64,000 nt of DNA from Streptosporangium amethystogenes (lineage in GTDB: Bacteria > Actinomycetota > Actinomycetes > Streptosporangiales > Streptosporangiaceae), in NCBI RefSeq assembly GCF_000721075.1, contig NZ_JOEQ01000002.1:1-64000 (forward strand). The letters are read 5' to 3'. A program made the position numbers and the translations under genes. Below, in pieces: positions 23,921-32,095 of the stretch (the stretch's first letter is position 1; each line of letters opens with the position of its first letter). The notes beneath the pieces were generated by a model. The model saw only the letters and a program-made list of their open reading frames with translations, was not told where the DNA came from and made no database searches.

Positions 23921-25276
23921 ATGACCTCCGAACAGGTCGTCGAGGAAACCCCCCAGGCCCGCCGCCGCGAACAGCGCGGCTGGTACTTCTACGACTGGGC
24001 GAACTCCGCCTTCCCCACCACCGTCCTGACGGTCTTCCTCGGCCCCTACCTGACGACGATCGCGAAGACCGCCGCCCAGGGCCGCCCCTACGTGGACGTG
24101 CTCGGATTCGACGTGCGGCCCAGCGCCTACTACTCCTTCGTGGTGGGCACCGCGGCCATCCTGCAGATCATCCTGATGCCCGTGGCGGGCGCCCTGGCCG
24201 ACCACACCGGCCGCAAGAAGGAGCTCATGGGGCTGTTCGCCTACCTCGGCGCCGGCGCCACCCTCTGTTTCTGGTTCGTCGCCGACGGACGCTACCTGCT
24301 GGGCGGCGCGCTGTTCCTGGTGGCCAACGTCGCCTTCGCCGCCGCGTTCGTGATCTACAACTCGTTCCTGCCGGAGATCGCCACGGCGGACGAGCGCGAC
24401 CGGGTCTCCGCCCAGGGATGGGGTTTCGGCTACCTCGGCGGCGGCCTGCTGCTCGCCTTCCACCTGGCGCTCTTCCTCAAGCACGACTCCTTCGGCGTCA
24501 CCGAGGGCGAGGCCGTGCGCATCGCCCTGGCCTCGGCGGGCCTGTGGTGGGGCGGGTTCACCGTCATCCCGCTGCTGCGGCTGCGCAACCGGCGGGCCCT
24601 CGCCCCCGGCACGGAGACGGCCGCCCAGGCCGTGACGGGCAGCTTCCGCCAGCTGGGCCGCACCATCAGGGAGCTACGGCGCTACCCGCTGACCCTGGGC
24701 TTCCTGGTCGCCTACCTCATCTACAACGACGGCGTGCAGACCGTCATCTCCTTCTCGGCCACCTACGCCGACAAGGAACTCGGTCTTGACCAGACCGTAC
24801 GGATCGCGGCGATCCTGATGGTGCAGTTCGTGGCCTTCTTCGGCGCCCTGCTGCTCGGCCGGCTCGCCGCCTCGTACGGGGCCAAGCGGGTCGTGATGGT
24901 CGCGCTGGTCGCCTGGGTCGCCGTGGTGGCCGTGGCCTACTTCCTGCCCAAGGGCTCGGCGGGGCCGTTCTTCGCGCTGGGATTCGCCATCGCGATCGTA
25001 ATGGGCGGGACGCAGGCACTGTCGCGGTCGCTGTTCTCACACGTGATCCCGCGGGGCAAGGAGGCGGAGTACTACAGCCTGTACGAGATCAGCGACAAGG
25101 GCTCGACCTTCCTGGGGTCGTTCACCCTTGGCCTGGCGCTCCAGCTGACCGACAGCTACCGCCTGGGCATCATCTCTTTGGTGATCTTCTTCGTGCTCGG
25201 TTTCGTGCTGCTCGCCCTCATCGACCTGCCCAAGGCCATCAGAGCGGCCGGAAACCAGGTGCCGGAACGCATCTGA
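23921..25276 (+). CDS. MFS transporter of the UMF1/Atg22-like family
   Basis: A 451-residue membrane protein with about 12 helices. The N-terminal family signature RGWYFYDWANSAFPTTVLTVFLGPYL identifies the UMF1 (Vacuole effluxer Atg22-like) group, whose substrates are poorly known. A cytoplasmic loop motif GALADHTGRKKELMG matches the MFS motif A. Start ATG 23921 is chosen because family similarity begins just after it; the longer frame from 23783 runs into repeat sequence. The preceding gap is GC-rich with no clear ribosome site. Confidence 0.9.
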   Translation: MTSEQVVEETPQARRREQRGWYFYDWANSAFPTTVLTVFLGPYLTTIAKTAAQGRPYVDVLGFDVRPSAYYSFVVGTAAILQIILMPVAGALADHTGRKKELMGLFAYLGAGATLCFWFVADGRYLLGGALFLVANVAFAAAFVIYNSFLPEIATADERDRVSAQGWGFGYLGGGLLLAFHLALFLKHDSFGVTEGEAVRIALASAGLWWGGFTVIPLLRLRNRRALAPGTETAAQAVTGSFRQLGRTIRELRRYPLTLGFLVAYLIYNDGVQTVISFSATYADKELGLDQTVRIAAILMVQFVAFFGALLLGRLAASYGAKRVVMVALVAWVAVVAVAYFLPKGSAGPFFALGFAIAIVMGGTQALSRSLFSHVIPRGKEAEYYSLYEISDKGSTFLGSFTLGLALQLTDSYRLGIISLVIFFVLGFVLLALIDLPKAIRAAGNQVPERI

Positions 25277-25343
25277 GAACGCCCCGGAAAAGGGTTCCTT
25301 CACAGACCGGGTCAAGAACGTGCGATTGGATCACCCTGTCTGT

Positions 25344-25371
25344 GGGAATCCACACACGGTATCAAGCGTTG
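25344..25371 (+). promoter_or_regulatory. SigR-type promoter of rbpA
   Basis: GGGAAT (25344-25349) is separated by 18 bases from GTTG (25368-25371). This matches the thiol-stress sigma-R consensus GGGAAT-N18-GTT known from Streptomyces, where rbpA is a SigR target. The ATG of rbpA lies about 55 bases further on. Confidence 0.8.
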
Positions 25372-25424
25372 TACGCCGTGGGAGACGAACCCCTCACGAC
25401 GGGGCCCTCAGGAGGCATTCAGAC

Positions 25425-25769
25425 ATGGGCGAGCGTGCGCTACGCGGTACCCGGCTCGGGGCGACCAGCTACGAGAACGACCGCAACACCGATCTGGCCC
25501 CGCGCCAGGAGGTGTCCTACACCTGCCCGAAGGGCCATCGATTCGACGTTCCGCTTGCCGCTGAAGCCGAGATCCCGGCGACCTGGGAGTGCCGCATGTG
25601 CGGTGCGACCGCCCTCCGGGTAGACGGCGAGGTGCCGGAGGCCAAGAAGGCCAAGCCCCCACGCACGCACTGGGACATGCTGCTGGAGCGCCGCACGATC
25701 GAGGACCTGGAGGAGGTGCTCAACGAGCGCCTGGCGATTCTACGCGCCCAGCGCCGCAAGAGCGCCTGA
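25425..25769 (+). CDS. rbpA: RNA polymerase-binding protein RbpA
   Basis: A 114-residue RbpA, an actinobacterial transcription activator that binds the principal sigma factor and RNA polymerase and stabilises open complexes. The N-terminal tail is GERALRGTRLGATSYENDRN. The core domain shows YTCPKGHRFDVPL and WECRMCG, four metal-site-like positions of which CPKGH and CRMC are visible. The C-terminal sigma-interaction domain is PPRTHWDMLLERRTIEDLEEVLNERL. AGGAGG lies nine bases before the ATG. Confidence 0.97.
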   Translation: MGERALRGTRLGATSYENDRNTDLAPRQEVSYTCPKGHRFDVPLAAEAEIPATWECRMCGATALRVDGEVPEAKKAKPPRTHWDMLLERRTIEDLEEVLNERLAILRAQRRKSA

Positions 25770-25780
25770 CCGATTCCAAG

Positions 25781-25827
25781 AGACGGAGACCTTCGGCCCC
25801 CTGACCAGGGGCCGAAGGTCTCCGTCT
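25781..25827. terminator. Strong terminator after rbpA
   Basis: A stem of about 21 bp (25781-25802 with 25807-25827, one extra C) closed by a 4-base loop GACC, followed by TTCT. It is the strongest intrinsic-type terminator in the window and begins 12 bases past the rbpA stop. Confidence 0.88.
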
Positions 25828-25927
25828 TCTCCGCTGCCTCGGTGACAACCGGGACACGAAGTGGCTCAGCCGATTAATACGGAATTGGTCCTTGGGATCG
25901 GTCCGCTTTCTCCCTAAGGTCATTTCC

Positions 25928-26746
25928 ATGACCACTCAGACCAGCAGAGAGACCACCGGCACCACCTCGACGACGGCCGGCGAGAAAGCCGCGGCGCTCC
26001 GGGCGCTGCACGTACCGGGCCGCCCGCTGGTGGTGCCCAACGTCTGGGACGCCGCGTCGGCACGTGCCGTCGAGGCCGAGGGGTTCCCGGTGATCGCCAC
26101 CGGCAGCGCCGCCGTCGCCCCGGTGCTCGGCTACGACGACGGTGAGGAGACCCCCGTCGAGGAGATGCTGGCCGCGATCGCCAGGATCAGCCGCTCGGTC
26201 GGCCTGCCCGTCACCGCGGACATGGAGCGCGGCTACGGGCTGGAGCCCGCCGAACTGGTCGAGCGGCTCGCCGCCGCCGGAGCCTCCGGCTGCAACCTGG
26301 AGGATTCCGATCCGCGCACCGGTGCCATGGTCGACGCCGACGAGCAGGCGGCCTTCCTGGGCGCCGTCCGGTCCGCCGCGGTCGACGCCGGCGTGGACCT
26401 GGTGATCAACGCCCGGATCGACACCTACATGAACGGCACGGGAGACGCCGGGGAGCGACTGGCCGAATCGGTGCGGCGGGGCCGCCGCTACCTGGAGGCG
26501 GGCGCCGACTGCGTCTACCCGATCTTCGCGGCCGAGGCCGAGGCCGTCCGCGCACTGGCCGAGCGGATCGAGGGGCCGATCAACATCCTGTTCCGTCCGG
26601 GTACGCCGTCGCTCGGCGAGCTGGCCTCTCTCGGGGTGGCCCGGGTGAGCTTCGGCCACGGCCTGCACAAGGCCGTACAGGCGTACACGGCCCGGATGCT
26701 CACCGCGATCCGGGAGGGTGAGAGCCCCTACTCCGCCGCGCTCTGA
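25928..26746 (+). CDS. Isocitrate lyase / PEP mutase family protein
   Basis: A 272-residue TIM-barrel enzyme of the ICL/PEPM superfamily. It shows PNVWDAASARAVEAEGFPVIATGSAAVA at the start, the metal-site region VTADMERGYG, GCNLEDSDPRTGAM, and LVINARIDTYM. The group includes 2-methylisocitrate lyase, carboxyvinyl-phosphonate mutase and oxaloacetate decarboxylase-like enzymes. The catalytic-loop Cys (KKCG) of true isocitrate lyases is absent, so a lyase on isocitrate is unlikely. Substrate unknown. ATG 25928 follows an AT-containing promoter-like stretch; the longer frame from 25892 is unlikely. Confidence 0.85.
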   Translation: MTTQTSRETTGTTSTTAGEKAAALRALHVPGRPLVVPNVWDAASARAVEAEGFPVIATGSAAVAPVLGYDDGEETPVEEMLAAIARISRSVGLPVTADMERGYGLEPAELVERLAAAGASGCNLEDSDPRTGAMVDADEQAAFLGAVRSAAVDAGVDLVINARIDTYMNGTGDAGERLAESVRRGRRYLEAGADCVYPIFAAEAEAVRALAERIEGPINILFRPGTPSLGELASLGVARVSFGHGLHKAVQAYTARMLTAIREGESPYSAAL

Positions 26747-26764
26747 CGCGGCGTCCCGCCGAGG

Positions 26765-28033
26765 TCAGAGGCTGAGCTTGCCCTCGGCTCCGCCACACCA
26801 CTCCACCAGCAGGACCGTGGCATCGTCCTGGAGCCTGCCGTCGTGGTGTTTCAGCACGCTGCGGACCAGGCGGCGCAGGGTCTCCGGCACGGGCAGGTCG
26901 TCGGCGTTGTGCCGGACGATGAAGTCGACGAAGCGCTCCAGGCCGAACTCCCCGCCCTCGCGGTCACGGGCCTCGATCATGCCGTCGGTGTAGAGGAGCA
27001 CGCGGTCACCCGGCTCCAACTGCTCCCTGCACGGGATCACCGGCAGTCCGAGACCGAGGCCCAGCGGGTGGGCGGGCGGGCATCTCAGGACGGTGACCCA
27101 TCGTCCCCCCCTGATCACCACCGGTGGGTGGTGGCCCCGGTTGACCCAGGTGAACACTCCGGTGCGCATGTTCAGGTCGGCCAGAACGGCCGTGGCGAAA
27201 CGGTTGCCCTGGCCGAACTCCCCGATCAGCACCTCCTCGATCCCCTCGCTGACCTGGACGAGGCCGATACCCCGGCGGCGCTGGTTGCGGCAGGCGGCCA
27301 CCGCGAGGTTGGCGGTCAGCCCGGCCGACGCGTCGTGGCCCATCGCGTCGAAGACCGCCAGGTGCAGAGATTCGCCGTCCAGCCCGTAGTCGAAGGCATC
27401 GCCACCGAGCTCGTACGCCGGTTCGAGGGCGGCGCCGATCACCACCTTCTCGCTGGCGAAGGTGAGCGGCGGCAACAGGTTCCACTGCATCTCGGCGGCG
27501 ACGTTCATCGGCCGGGTCCGCACCAGCCGGGCATAGGAGTCGCTCTGCGAACGCTTGCTCACCAGAATCAGCGCGACCACGGACGCCAGGTACCGCATGT
27601 CCTCCTGCGACCGGTCGCCGTCGACGTCCGGCCGGGCGTCGACGCGCAGCACCCCGAGGCGTTCCGTGCCGTCCAGCACCGGCACCCACCATCGTCCCAC
27701 CTCGCCCGCGACACCGACGCTGGGCAGCACGCGCACCTCCTGGAAGGCACGCCCCGCCAGCGTTCCGTCGATCCGCAGCTCGGCTGGCTCCCGCTCGGCG
27801 CCCTCACCCCGGCCGGCCAGCGGGCGCAGCACCTCCTGCTGCAGGTCGGCCAGATAGATCAGCACGTCGTACAGACCGACATGGGCTGCGTGCTCCTCGA
27901 CGAGGGACGGCAGCCGCTCCATCGTGCTCAGATGGCTGGCCTCGACAAGTCCCGCGAGCATTCTCGCCCGTCCCTGGTAAGGCCCCACGTCGTTCCCGCC
28001 CACCTGCGGCGTGGATGGCGTAGATCCGTCCAC
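26765..28033 (-). CDS. GAF-SpoIIE/PP2C serine phosphatase
   Basis: A 422-residue signalling phosphatase. The N-terminal half (about 20-175) is a GAF-like sensor region; the C-terminal PP2C-SpoIIE domain shows LEPAYELGGDAFDYGLDG, AVFDAMGHDASAGLTANLAVAA and LLYTDGMIEARD, with the metal-binding aspartates. Such enzymes dephosphorylate anti-anti-sigma factors (RsbU-like), though no partner is encoded nearby. GTG 28033 is chosen since GAGGAG lies five bases upstream; an in-frame start at 28087 is possible. It is convergent with the PEP-mutase-family gene, 18 bases apart. Confidence 0.88.
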   Translation of the reverse strand: MDGSTPSTPQVGGNDVGPYQGRARMLAGLVEASHLSTMERLPSLVEEHAAHVGLYDVLIYLADLQQEVLRPLAGRGEGAEREPAELRIDGTLAGRAFQEVRVLPSVGVAGEVGRWWVPVLDGTERLGVLRVDARPDVDGDRSQEDMRYLASVVALILVSKRSQSDSYARLVRTRPMNVAAEMQWNLLPPLTFASEKVVIGAALEPAYELGGDAFDYGLDGESLHLAVFDAMGHDASAGLTANLAVAACRNQRRRGIGLVQVSEGIEEVLIGEFGQGNRFATAVLADLNMRTGVFTWVNRGHHPPVVIRGGRWVTVLRCPPAHPLGLGLGLPVIPCREQLEPGDRVLLYTDGMIEARDREGGEFGLERFVDFIVRHNADDLPVPETLRRLVRSVLKHHDGRLQDDATVLLVEWCGGAEGKLSL

Positions 28034-28401
28034 GGCAACTCCTCGAGACCCCCGGTCCGCGCCGGACGCCGAACACGAACGGCCCATCCGGCGTCTTCAA
28101 AAGAACCTCTACCCCCGCGAAGGGGATCGACCCGGTTCTTTCCGCGGGATCTGGATCCGTGGGCGGCCTGTCAGTCACCCCCGAACAGAGCCGACCTGCT
28201 GGTGCGGGTAGACGTGCCTCTGATCGTGTCCGGAGGCAGGACGCAGCGGCGCTCGGCGTGCGGGCAGCGAGACGCGTCATTGTCGATCACTCCCCCCCAT
28301 CGGTGATCAGGACTCCATAACATCGCGATAGGGATTTTTTGGGAGATCCCTTAACATGCGCCCCGCAAATACCTTGACAGCACCCCTCACAAGGAGTGTT
28401 C
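28034..28401. other. Intergenic region between SpoIIE phosphatase and S1 protease
   Basis: A 368-base divergent promoter region with no convincing gene. It contains a 6-bp dyad GATCAC/GTGATC (28285-28290 and 28303-28308). An AT-rich stretch at 28316-28350 and a TTGACA at about 28374 lie just before the protease gene. AAGGAG at 28391-28396 is the protease ribosome site. No T-rich terminator or structured RNA is recognised. Confidence 0.5.
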
Positions 28402-29523
28402 ATGTTACGTCGAGGTACCCTCCTGGCCGGAGCCACCACCGTGGCCCTGTACCTGGCCGCCACCGTGGCACCCGCCTCCGCAGCACCCGCCCCCCTCGCT
28501 CCTCAGCCTCCGGCAGCGATGCTCGAGGCCCTCCAGCGCGACCTCGGCCTCACCGCCGAGCAGGCCGTGCAGCGGCTGGCCAACGAGCAGCGTGCGGCCG
28601 CCTCGGAGTCCGCTCTGAGCGGTGAGCTCGGCGCCGACTACGCCGGCGCCTGGCTCAACGGCGACGCCTCCCAGCTCTCCGTGGCCACCACCGACGCCGC
28701 CGACGCCGCCGCCATCAGGGCCAAGGGCGCACAACCCGTGATCGTCGGCCGGACCCTGGCCGAACTCAACGCCGTCAAGGACGGTCTCGACCAGGCCTCC
28801 GCGGAGGCCAGGGCCGGCGCGTCCCTCTGGTACGTCGACGTCGCCACCAACAGCGTCGTCGTCCTCACCGGCGACCAGGCCGCGGGCGAGGCCCTCGTCG
28901 CCGCCGCGGGGGTCGACAAGAACGCCGTACGAGTGACACTCTCCGCCGAGAAGCCCCAGGCCCTCGCCAACATCATCGGCGGCCTCGCCTATTACATCGG
29001 CTCCAGCCGGTGCAGCATCGGCTTCTCCGTCCGTAAGGGAACCACCCCCGGCTTCGTGACCGCGGGACACTGCGGCCGGGCCGGCAACACCACCAGCAAC
29101 CCGTCCGGCACCTTCCAGGGCTCGTCGTTCCCCGGCAACGACTACGCCTGGGTCGCCACTCCCGGCCACACCGTGCAGCCGTGGGTGCGCGGTTCCGGCG
29201 GCGCGAACGTGATCGTCCGCGGCTCCACCCAGGCCTCGGTCGGCGCCTCGATCTGCCGCTCCGGCTCGACCACCGGCTGGCGCTGCGGCGTCATCCGGCA
29301 GCACAACGCCAGCGTGACCTACTCGCAGGGCACGGTGAGCGGCCTGACCCGCACCACCGTGTGCGCCGAGCCGGGCGACTCCGGCGGCTCCTACATCTCC
29401 GGCAGCCAGGCCCAGGGCGTCACCTCCGGCGGCTCCGGCAACTGCACCGTCGGCGGCACCACCTACCACCAGCCGGTCAACGAGATCCTCTCGGCGTACG
29501 GGCTGACGCTCGTCACCGGCTGA
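28402..29523 (+). CDS. Secreted S1-family serine protease (streptogrisin / alpha-lytic type) with pro-region
   Basis: A 373-residue preproprotease. Signal peptide is residues 1-28 (cleavage near ASAAPA). Residues about 30-190 form an alpha-lytic-type pro-domain (LEALQRDLGLTAEQAVQRLANEQ). The mature protease begins near IIGGLAYYIG. Catalytic triad: His223 (TAGHCG), Asp247 (NDYAW), Ser327 (PGDSGGS). Cysteines pair as in streptogrisins (C204-C224, C285-C295, C321 and a C-terminal Cys). The pro-domain folds the enzyme and is then cut off. A second secreted protease follows 64 bases later. Confidence 0.95.
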   Translation: MLRRGTLLAGATTVALYLAATVAPASAAPAPLAPQPPAAMLEALQRDLGLTAEQAVQRLANEQRAAASESALSGELGADYAGAWLNGDASQLSVATTDAADAAAIRAKGAQPVIVGRTLAELNAVKDGLDQASAEARAGASLWYVDVATNSVVVLTGDQAAGEALVAAAGVDKNAVRVTLSAEKPQALANIIGGLAYYIGSSRCSIGFSVRKGTTPGFVTAGHCGRAGNTTSNPSGTFQGSSFPGNDYAWVATPGHTVQPWVRGSGGANVIVRGSTQASVGASICRSGSTTGWRCGVIRQHNASVTYSQGTVSGLTRTTVCAEPGDSGGSYISGSQAQGVTSGGSGNCTVGGTTYHQPVNEILSAYGLTLVTG

Positions 29524-29587
29524 TCCCACCTCCTCACCAGCTGCTCCCCGTGAGCAACCCCCCGATGGCCGAGGAGGCCCGCTAGAA

Positions 29588-30151
29588 ATGTCCAGAATCA
29601 CTCGTTTCGGTGTCGCGCTCATCCTGGGACTGGCCTTCCTGGTGGCCATCCCCGTCCAGGCCACGCTCGTCCACGCGGCGGACGCCCGTACGGCGGCCGT
29701 ACGCGTGCTCAGGTACGACGCGAGCAGAGCCGCGGAGTTCCGGTCCGCCGTGGATCAGGCGGCACAGATTTGGAACTCCAGCGTCTCGAACGTGCGACTG
29801 GTGGCCGGCAGCCCCGCGGACTTCGTGGTGCTCGCCGACAACGGCTGGCCTCGCGCGCAGCCCACCAGCCTGGGCCGCGGAACCGTGTGGATGGGACGGC
29901 AGGCGACCGCCGAGGGCCACAACCCGCTGCGTATCGCCACCCACGAGATCGGCCACATCCTGGGCCTGCCCGACCGGCGCACCGGCCGGTGCACGGACCT
30001 GATGTCCGGCGCGAGCGCGGGCACGAATTGCACCAACCCCTACCCGAACACGGCGGAGAAGGCCGAAGTCCAGCAGAACTTCGCCGGGTTCGCCCCGGCG
30101 ATCGACTTCGGTGAGATCTACGTCGACAGCCCGGAGCGCGTGACGTCCTAG
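29588..30151 (+). CDS. Snapalysin-family (M7) secreted zinc metalloprotease
   Basis: A 187-residue small secreted protease. Signal peptide is residues 1-31 (cleaved near VHAAD). The zinc site is His119-Glu120, His123 and Asp129 in THEIGHILGLPD, the HExxHxxGxxD arrangement typical of snapalysin. Cys135 and Cys148 flank LMSGASAGTN and probably form the family disulfide. It lies just after the S1 protease and probably shares its transcript. It lacks the long pro-region of many snapalysins. Confidence 0.92.
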   Translation: MSRITRFGVALILGLAFLVAIPVQATLVHAADARTAAVRVLRYDASRAAEFRSAVDQAAQIWNSSVSNVRLVAGSPADFVVLADNGWPRAQPTSLGRGTVWMGRQATAEGHNPLRIATHEIGHILGLPDRRTGRCTDLMSGASAGTNCTNPYPNTAEKAEVQQNFAGFAPAIDFGEIYVDSPERVTS

Positions 30152-30179
30152 CTGATCATCCAGGTACCCGCGGGCACCT

Positions 30180-30214
30180 CGCCGGTCCGGCCGAACCCAT
30201 CGGCCGGGCCGGCG
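30180..30214 (+). terminator. Terminator hairpin after the protease pair
   Basis: A 15-bp stem with one mismatch (30180-30194 with 30200-30214) and a 5-base loop, about 30 bases after the snapalysin stop. No T-tract. Confidence 0.65.
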
Positions 30215-30262
30215 AAGGCGTGTCGGCCTGCGTTCGCCGGGAGCCCCGGCTTTGCCCATGGG

Positions 30263-30760
30263 TCATGACAGGAGTTTCTCGAAGCAGTGGGAATCCGCGA
30301 GCCGCTCGTACGGAGGGAAGATCGGGACGGGGGTGTACCCCTCCCTCCGGTACAGCCTCACCGCGTCCGGCTGACGGTCGCCGGTCTGCAGGATGACCCG
30401 GGGCGCGCCCAGCGCGCGAGCCGCGTCCTCCGCCGCGGCCAGCAGGGCTCGTGCCACGCGGGTGCCCCGGTGCGAGGGGATCACGAACATCCGCTTGAGC
30501 TCCAGTTCCCCGCCGAGCCTGCGCAGCGCCACGTGCCCGACGGGAAGCCCCTCCGCCGAGTACGCGACCCCGCTGTAGGCGACGGTCTCGGGCTCGACGT
30601 CCATGCCCCGTGGCAGCAGGTCGGGGGTGGCGGCGAGCAGGTCGGCGTAGCGGGCGCCCATCTCCTCGGTCATGGCCCGGCGCAGTGCCACAGCCGCGCC
30701 GTCGTCCCAGGGCACGGACCTGACCGTGACCAGGCCGGTTCCCTCCGCGAACGCGGTCAT
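30263..30760 (-). CDS. GNAT-family N-acetyltransferase
   Basis: A 165-residue acetyltransferase. The acetyl-CoA signature lies in LELKRMFVIPSHRGTRVARALLAAAEDAARALG, with V-x-x-x-x-R-G-x-x pattern at IPSHRGTRVARAL. Substrate is not evident. ATG 30760 (MTAFAEGTG) is chosen, with AGAGAGGGG before it; the upstream in-frame extension reads as non-conserved sequence. Confidence 0.88.
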   Translation of the reverse strand: MTAFAEGTGLVTVRSVPWDDGAAVALRRAMTEEMGARYADLLAATPDLLPRGMDVEPETVAYSGVAYSAEGLPVGHVALRRLGGELELKRMFVIPSHRGTRVARALLAAAEDAARALGAPRVILQTGDRQPDAVRLYRREGYTPVPIFPPYERLADSHCFEKLLS

Positions 30761-30881
30761 AACAGCCCCTCTCTCTGTTCCCACGGTCACAGACCCGCAT
30801 GTCACCGGCCCGGACCGGCGTCGCCCGTCAGGCCACCACATTCTCACGGCCACAACTCGACTAAATATCCATTTAAAAGGT

Positions 30882-30900
30882 AGGAAAATAGGATTTTCCT
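30882..30900. promoter_or_regulatory. 19-base palindrome between GNAT and SRPBCC genes
   Basis: AGGAAAAT-AGG-ATTTTCCT, perfect 8-bp arms, in an AT-rich island (30857-30900) that is unusual in this genome. It lies in the divergent promoter region, 60 bases before the SRPBCC start. Likely an operator or overlaps a promoter. Its core TAGGAAA/TTTCCT resembles the ROK operator at 37558. Confidence 0.5.
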
Positions 30901-30959
30901 GTCAACGTTCGCGGCGCGCCCCGGAGGATCGACCGCCGGACAATGGGAAGGAACCAAAG

Positions 30960-31403
30960 GTGACCCGTTCCCATATCAGCGTCTCGGTGGACGCACACGC
31001 CCGGCCCGAGCAGGTCTTCTCCGTGCTGACCGACTGGGCGCGGCACGACGAGTGGATGGTCCTGACCCGGGCACGGGTCACCGCCGGGAACGGCCGTAGC
31101 ACCGGGAGCCGGCTGGCGGCCTTCACCGGTGTGGGGTCTCTCGGGTTCCTCGACACCATGGAGATCACCGAGTGGGACCCGCCCAGGAGCGTGAGGGTCC
31201 GGCACACGGGACGGCCGGTGCGCGGCACCGGGGTCTTCCGCGTGCTGCCCCGCGAGGGCGGCGGCAGCACGATCATCTGGGAAGAGGATCTCGACCTGCC
31301 GTTCGGCGCGGCCGGACGGTTCGGCTGGCTGGCGGTCAGGCCGCTGAACGCCGCACTGTTCCGGCTCTCACTACGCCGCCTGGCCGCGCTCAGCGATCGG
31401 TGA
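30960..31403 (+). CDS. SRPBCC-family (polyketide cyclase/START-like) protein
   Basis: A 147-residue helix-grip protein with a hydrophobic cavity fold: start HISVSVDAHARPEQVFSVLTDWARHDEWM, then strands MEITEWDPPRSVRVRH and STIIWEEDLDLPFG, and a long C-terminal helix. Such proteins bind lipids or act as cyclases or toxin-like antitoxins; the ligand is unknown. GTG 30960 is chosen because GGGAAGGAA lies about six bases upstream. It overlaps the convergent fxsA by 14 bases. Confidence 0.82.
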   Translation: MTRSHISVSVDAHARPEQVFSVLTDWARHDEWMVLTRARVTAGNGRSTGSRLAAFTGVGSLGFLDTMEITEWDPPRSVRVRHTGRPVRGTGVFRVLPREGGGSTIIWEEDLDLPFGAAGRFGWLAVRPLNAALFRLSLRRLAALSDR

Positions 31404-31965
31404 GGCTCCGGGGGCCGGCCGCCCTTTCCGAGGCCCCTTCGGAGGCACCGCCGGGGGCGGCAGGCTCGTCGCGGATGACCTCCCCGTGCAGGACCGGACC
31501 CGAGCCGGGCGACCTCCCGGCGTCACGCAGCACATCGAAGGGCGAGCCGTCGCCGAACGGCGAACCGAGCCCGGCGCCCGCCGCGTTCCTGGCCATGATG
31601 GTGCGGACCCGGCGGGCGAAGAACCAGGCTCCGAGTCTGCGGACCATCGGCCGGGTGAAGGGCAGCAGGCACAGGATGCCCAGCACGTCGGAGAGGAATC
31701 CGGGGATGAGCAGCAACGTGCCGCCTACGAGGGTCAGGCCACCGCCGGCGAGCTCGCGGTCCGGCATCCGCCCGCTCTGCAGCGCGCTCTGCAGGTTACG
31801 CCAGGCCCGGCGGCCCTCGCGGCGCACGATCCAGGAACCGAGCAGGCCGCCGACGAGCAGGAGGGCCAGCGTCGTCCAGCCACCGATGACCTGACCGACC
31901 TGGATGAGCACCAACACCTCAAGGACCGGCACTACAAGGAAGGTCAGGACCAGCAGAAAGCGCAT
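31390..31965 (-). CDS. fxsA: FxsA-family membrane protein
   Basis: A 191-residue protein with three or four membrane helices. Family signatures are VLEVLVLIQVGQVIGGWTTLALLL, LGSWIVRREGRRAWRNLQ and GGTLLLIPGFLSDVLGILCLLPFTRP. FxsA (cytoplasmic-membrane exclusion protein, named from phage F exclusion) has no firm biochemical role. The C-terminal 60 residues are soluble, Gly/Pro-rich and variable. In mycobacteria fxsA lies near ppm1 and rbpA, as here. Confidence 0.92.
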   Translation of the reverse strand: MRFLLVLTFLVVPVLEVLVLIQVGQVIGGWTTLALLLVGGLLGSWIVRREGRRAWRNLQSALQSGRMPDRELAGGGLTLVGGTLLLIPGFLSDVLGILCLLPFTRPMVRRLGAWFFARRVRTIMARNAAGAGLGSPFGDGSPFDVLRDAGRSPGSGPVLHGEVIRDEPAAPGGASEGASERAAGPRSLTDR

Positions 31966-32095
31966 CTTTGCCTCAACTCATGCGACAGCCGTATGACATG
32001 ACAACGCCGCGGAGCGGCCGTGCGTTCCGCGTTCGCTCAGCGTGGACGCGTCTTCGGCGAAGCCTTGGGACCACGCTCTCGCCATACCCCGGAGG

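Noticed and set aside
22547..24484. 645-codon minus-strand ORF across cytochrome b, GDPD and MFS starts
   Set aside because: Low-complexity composition and overlaps well supported genes on both strands.
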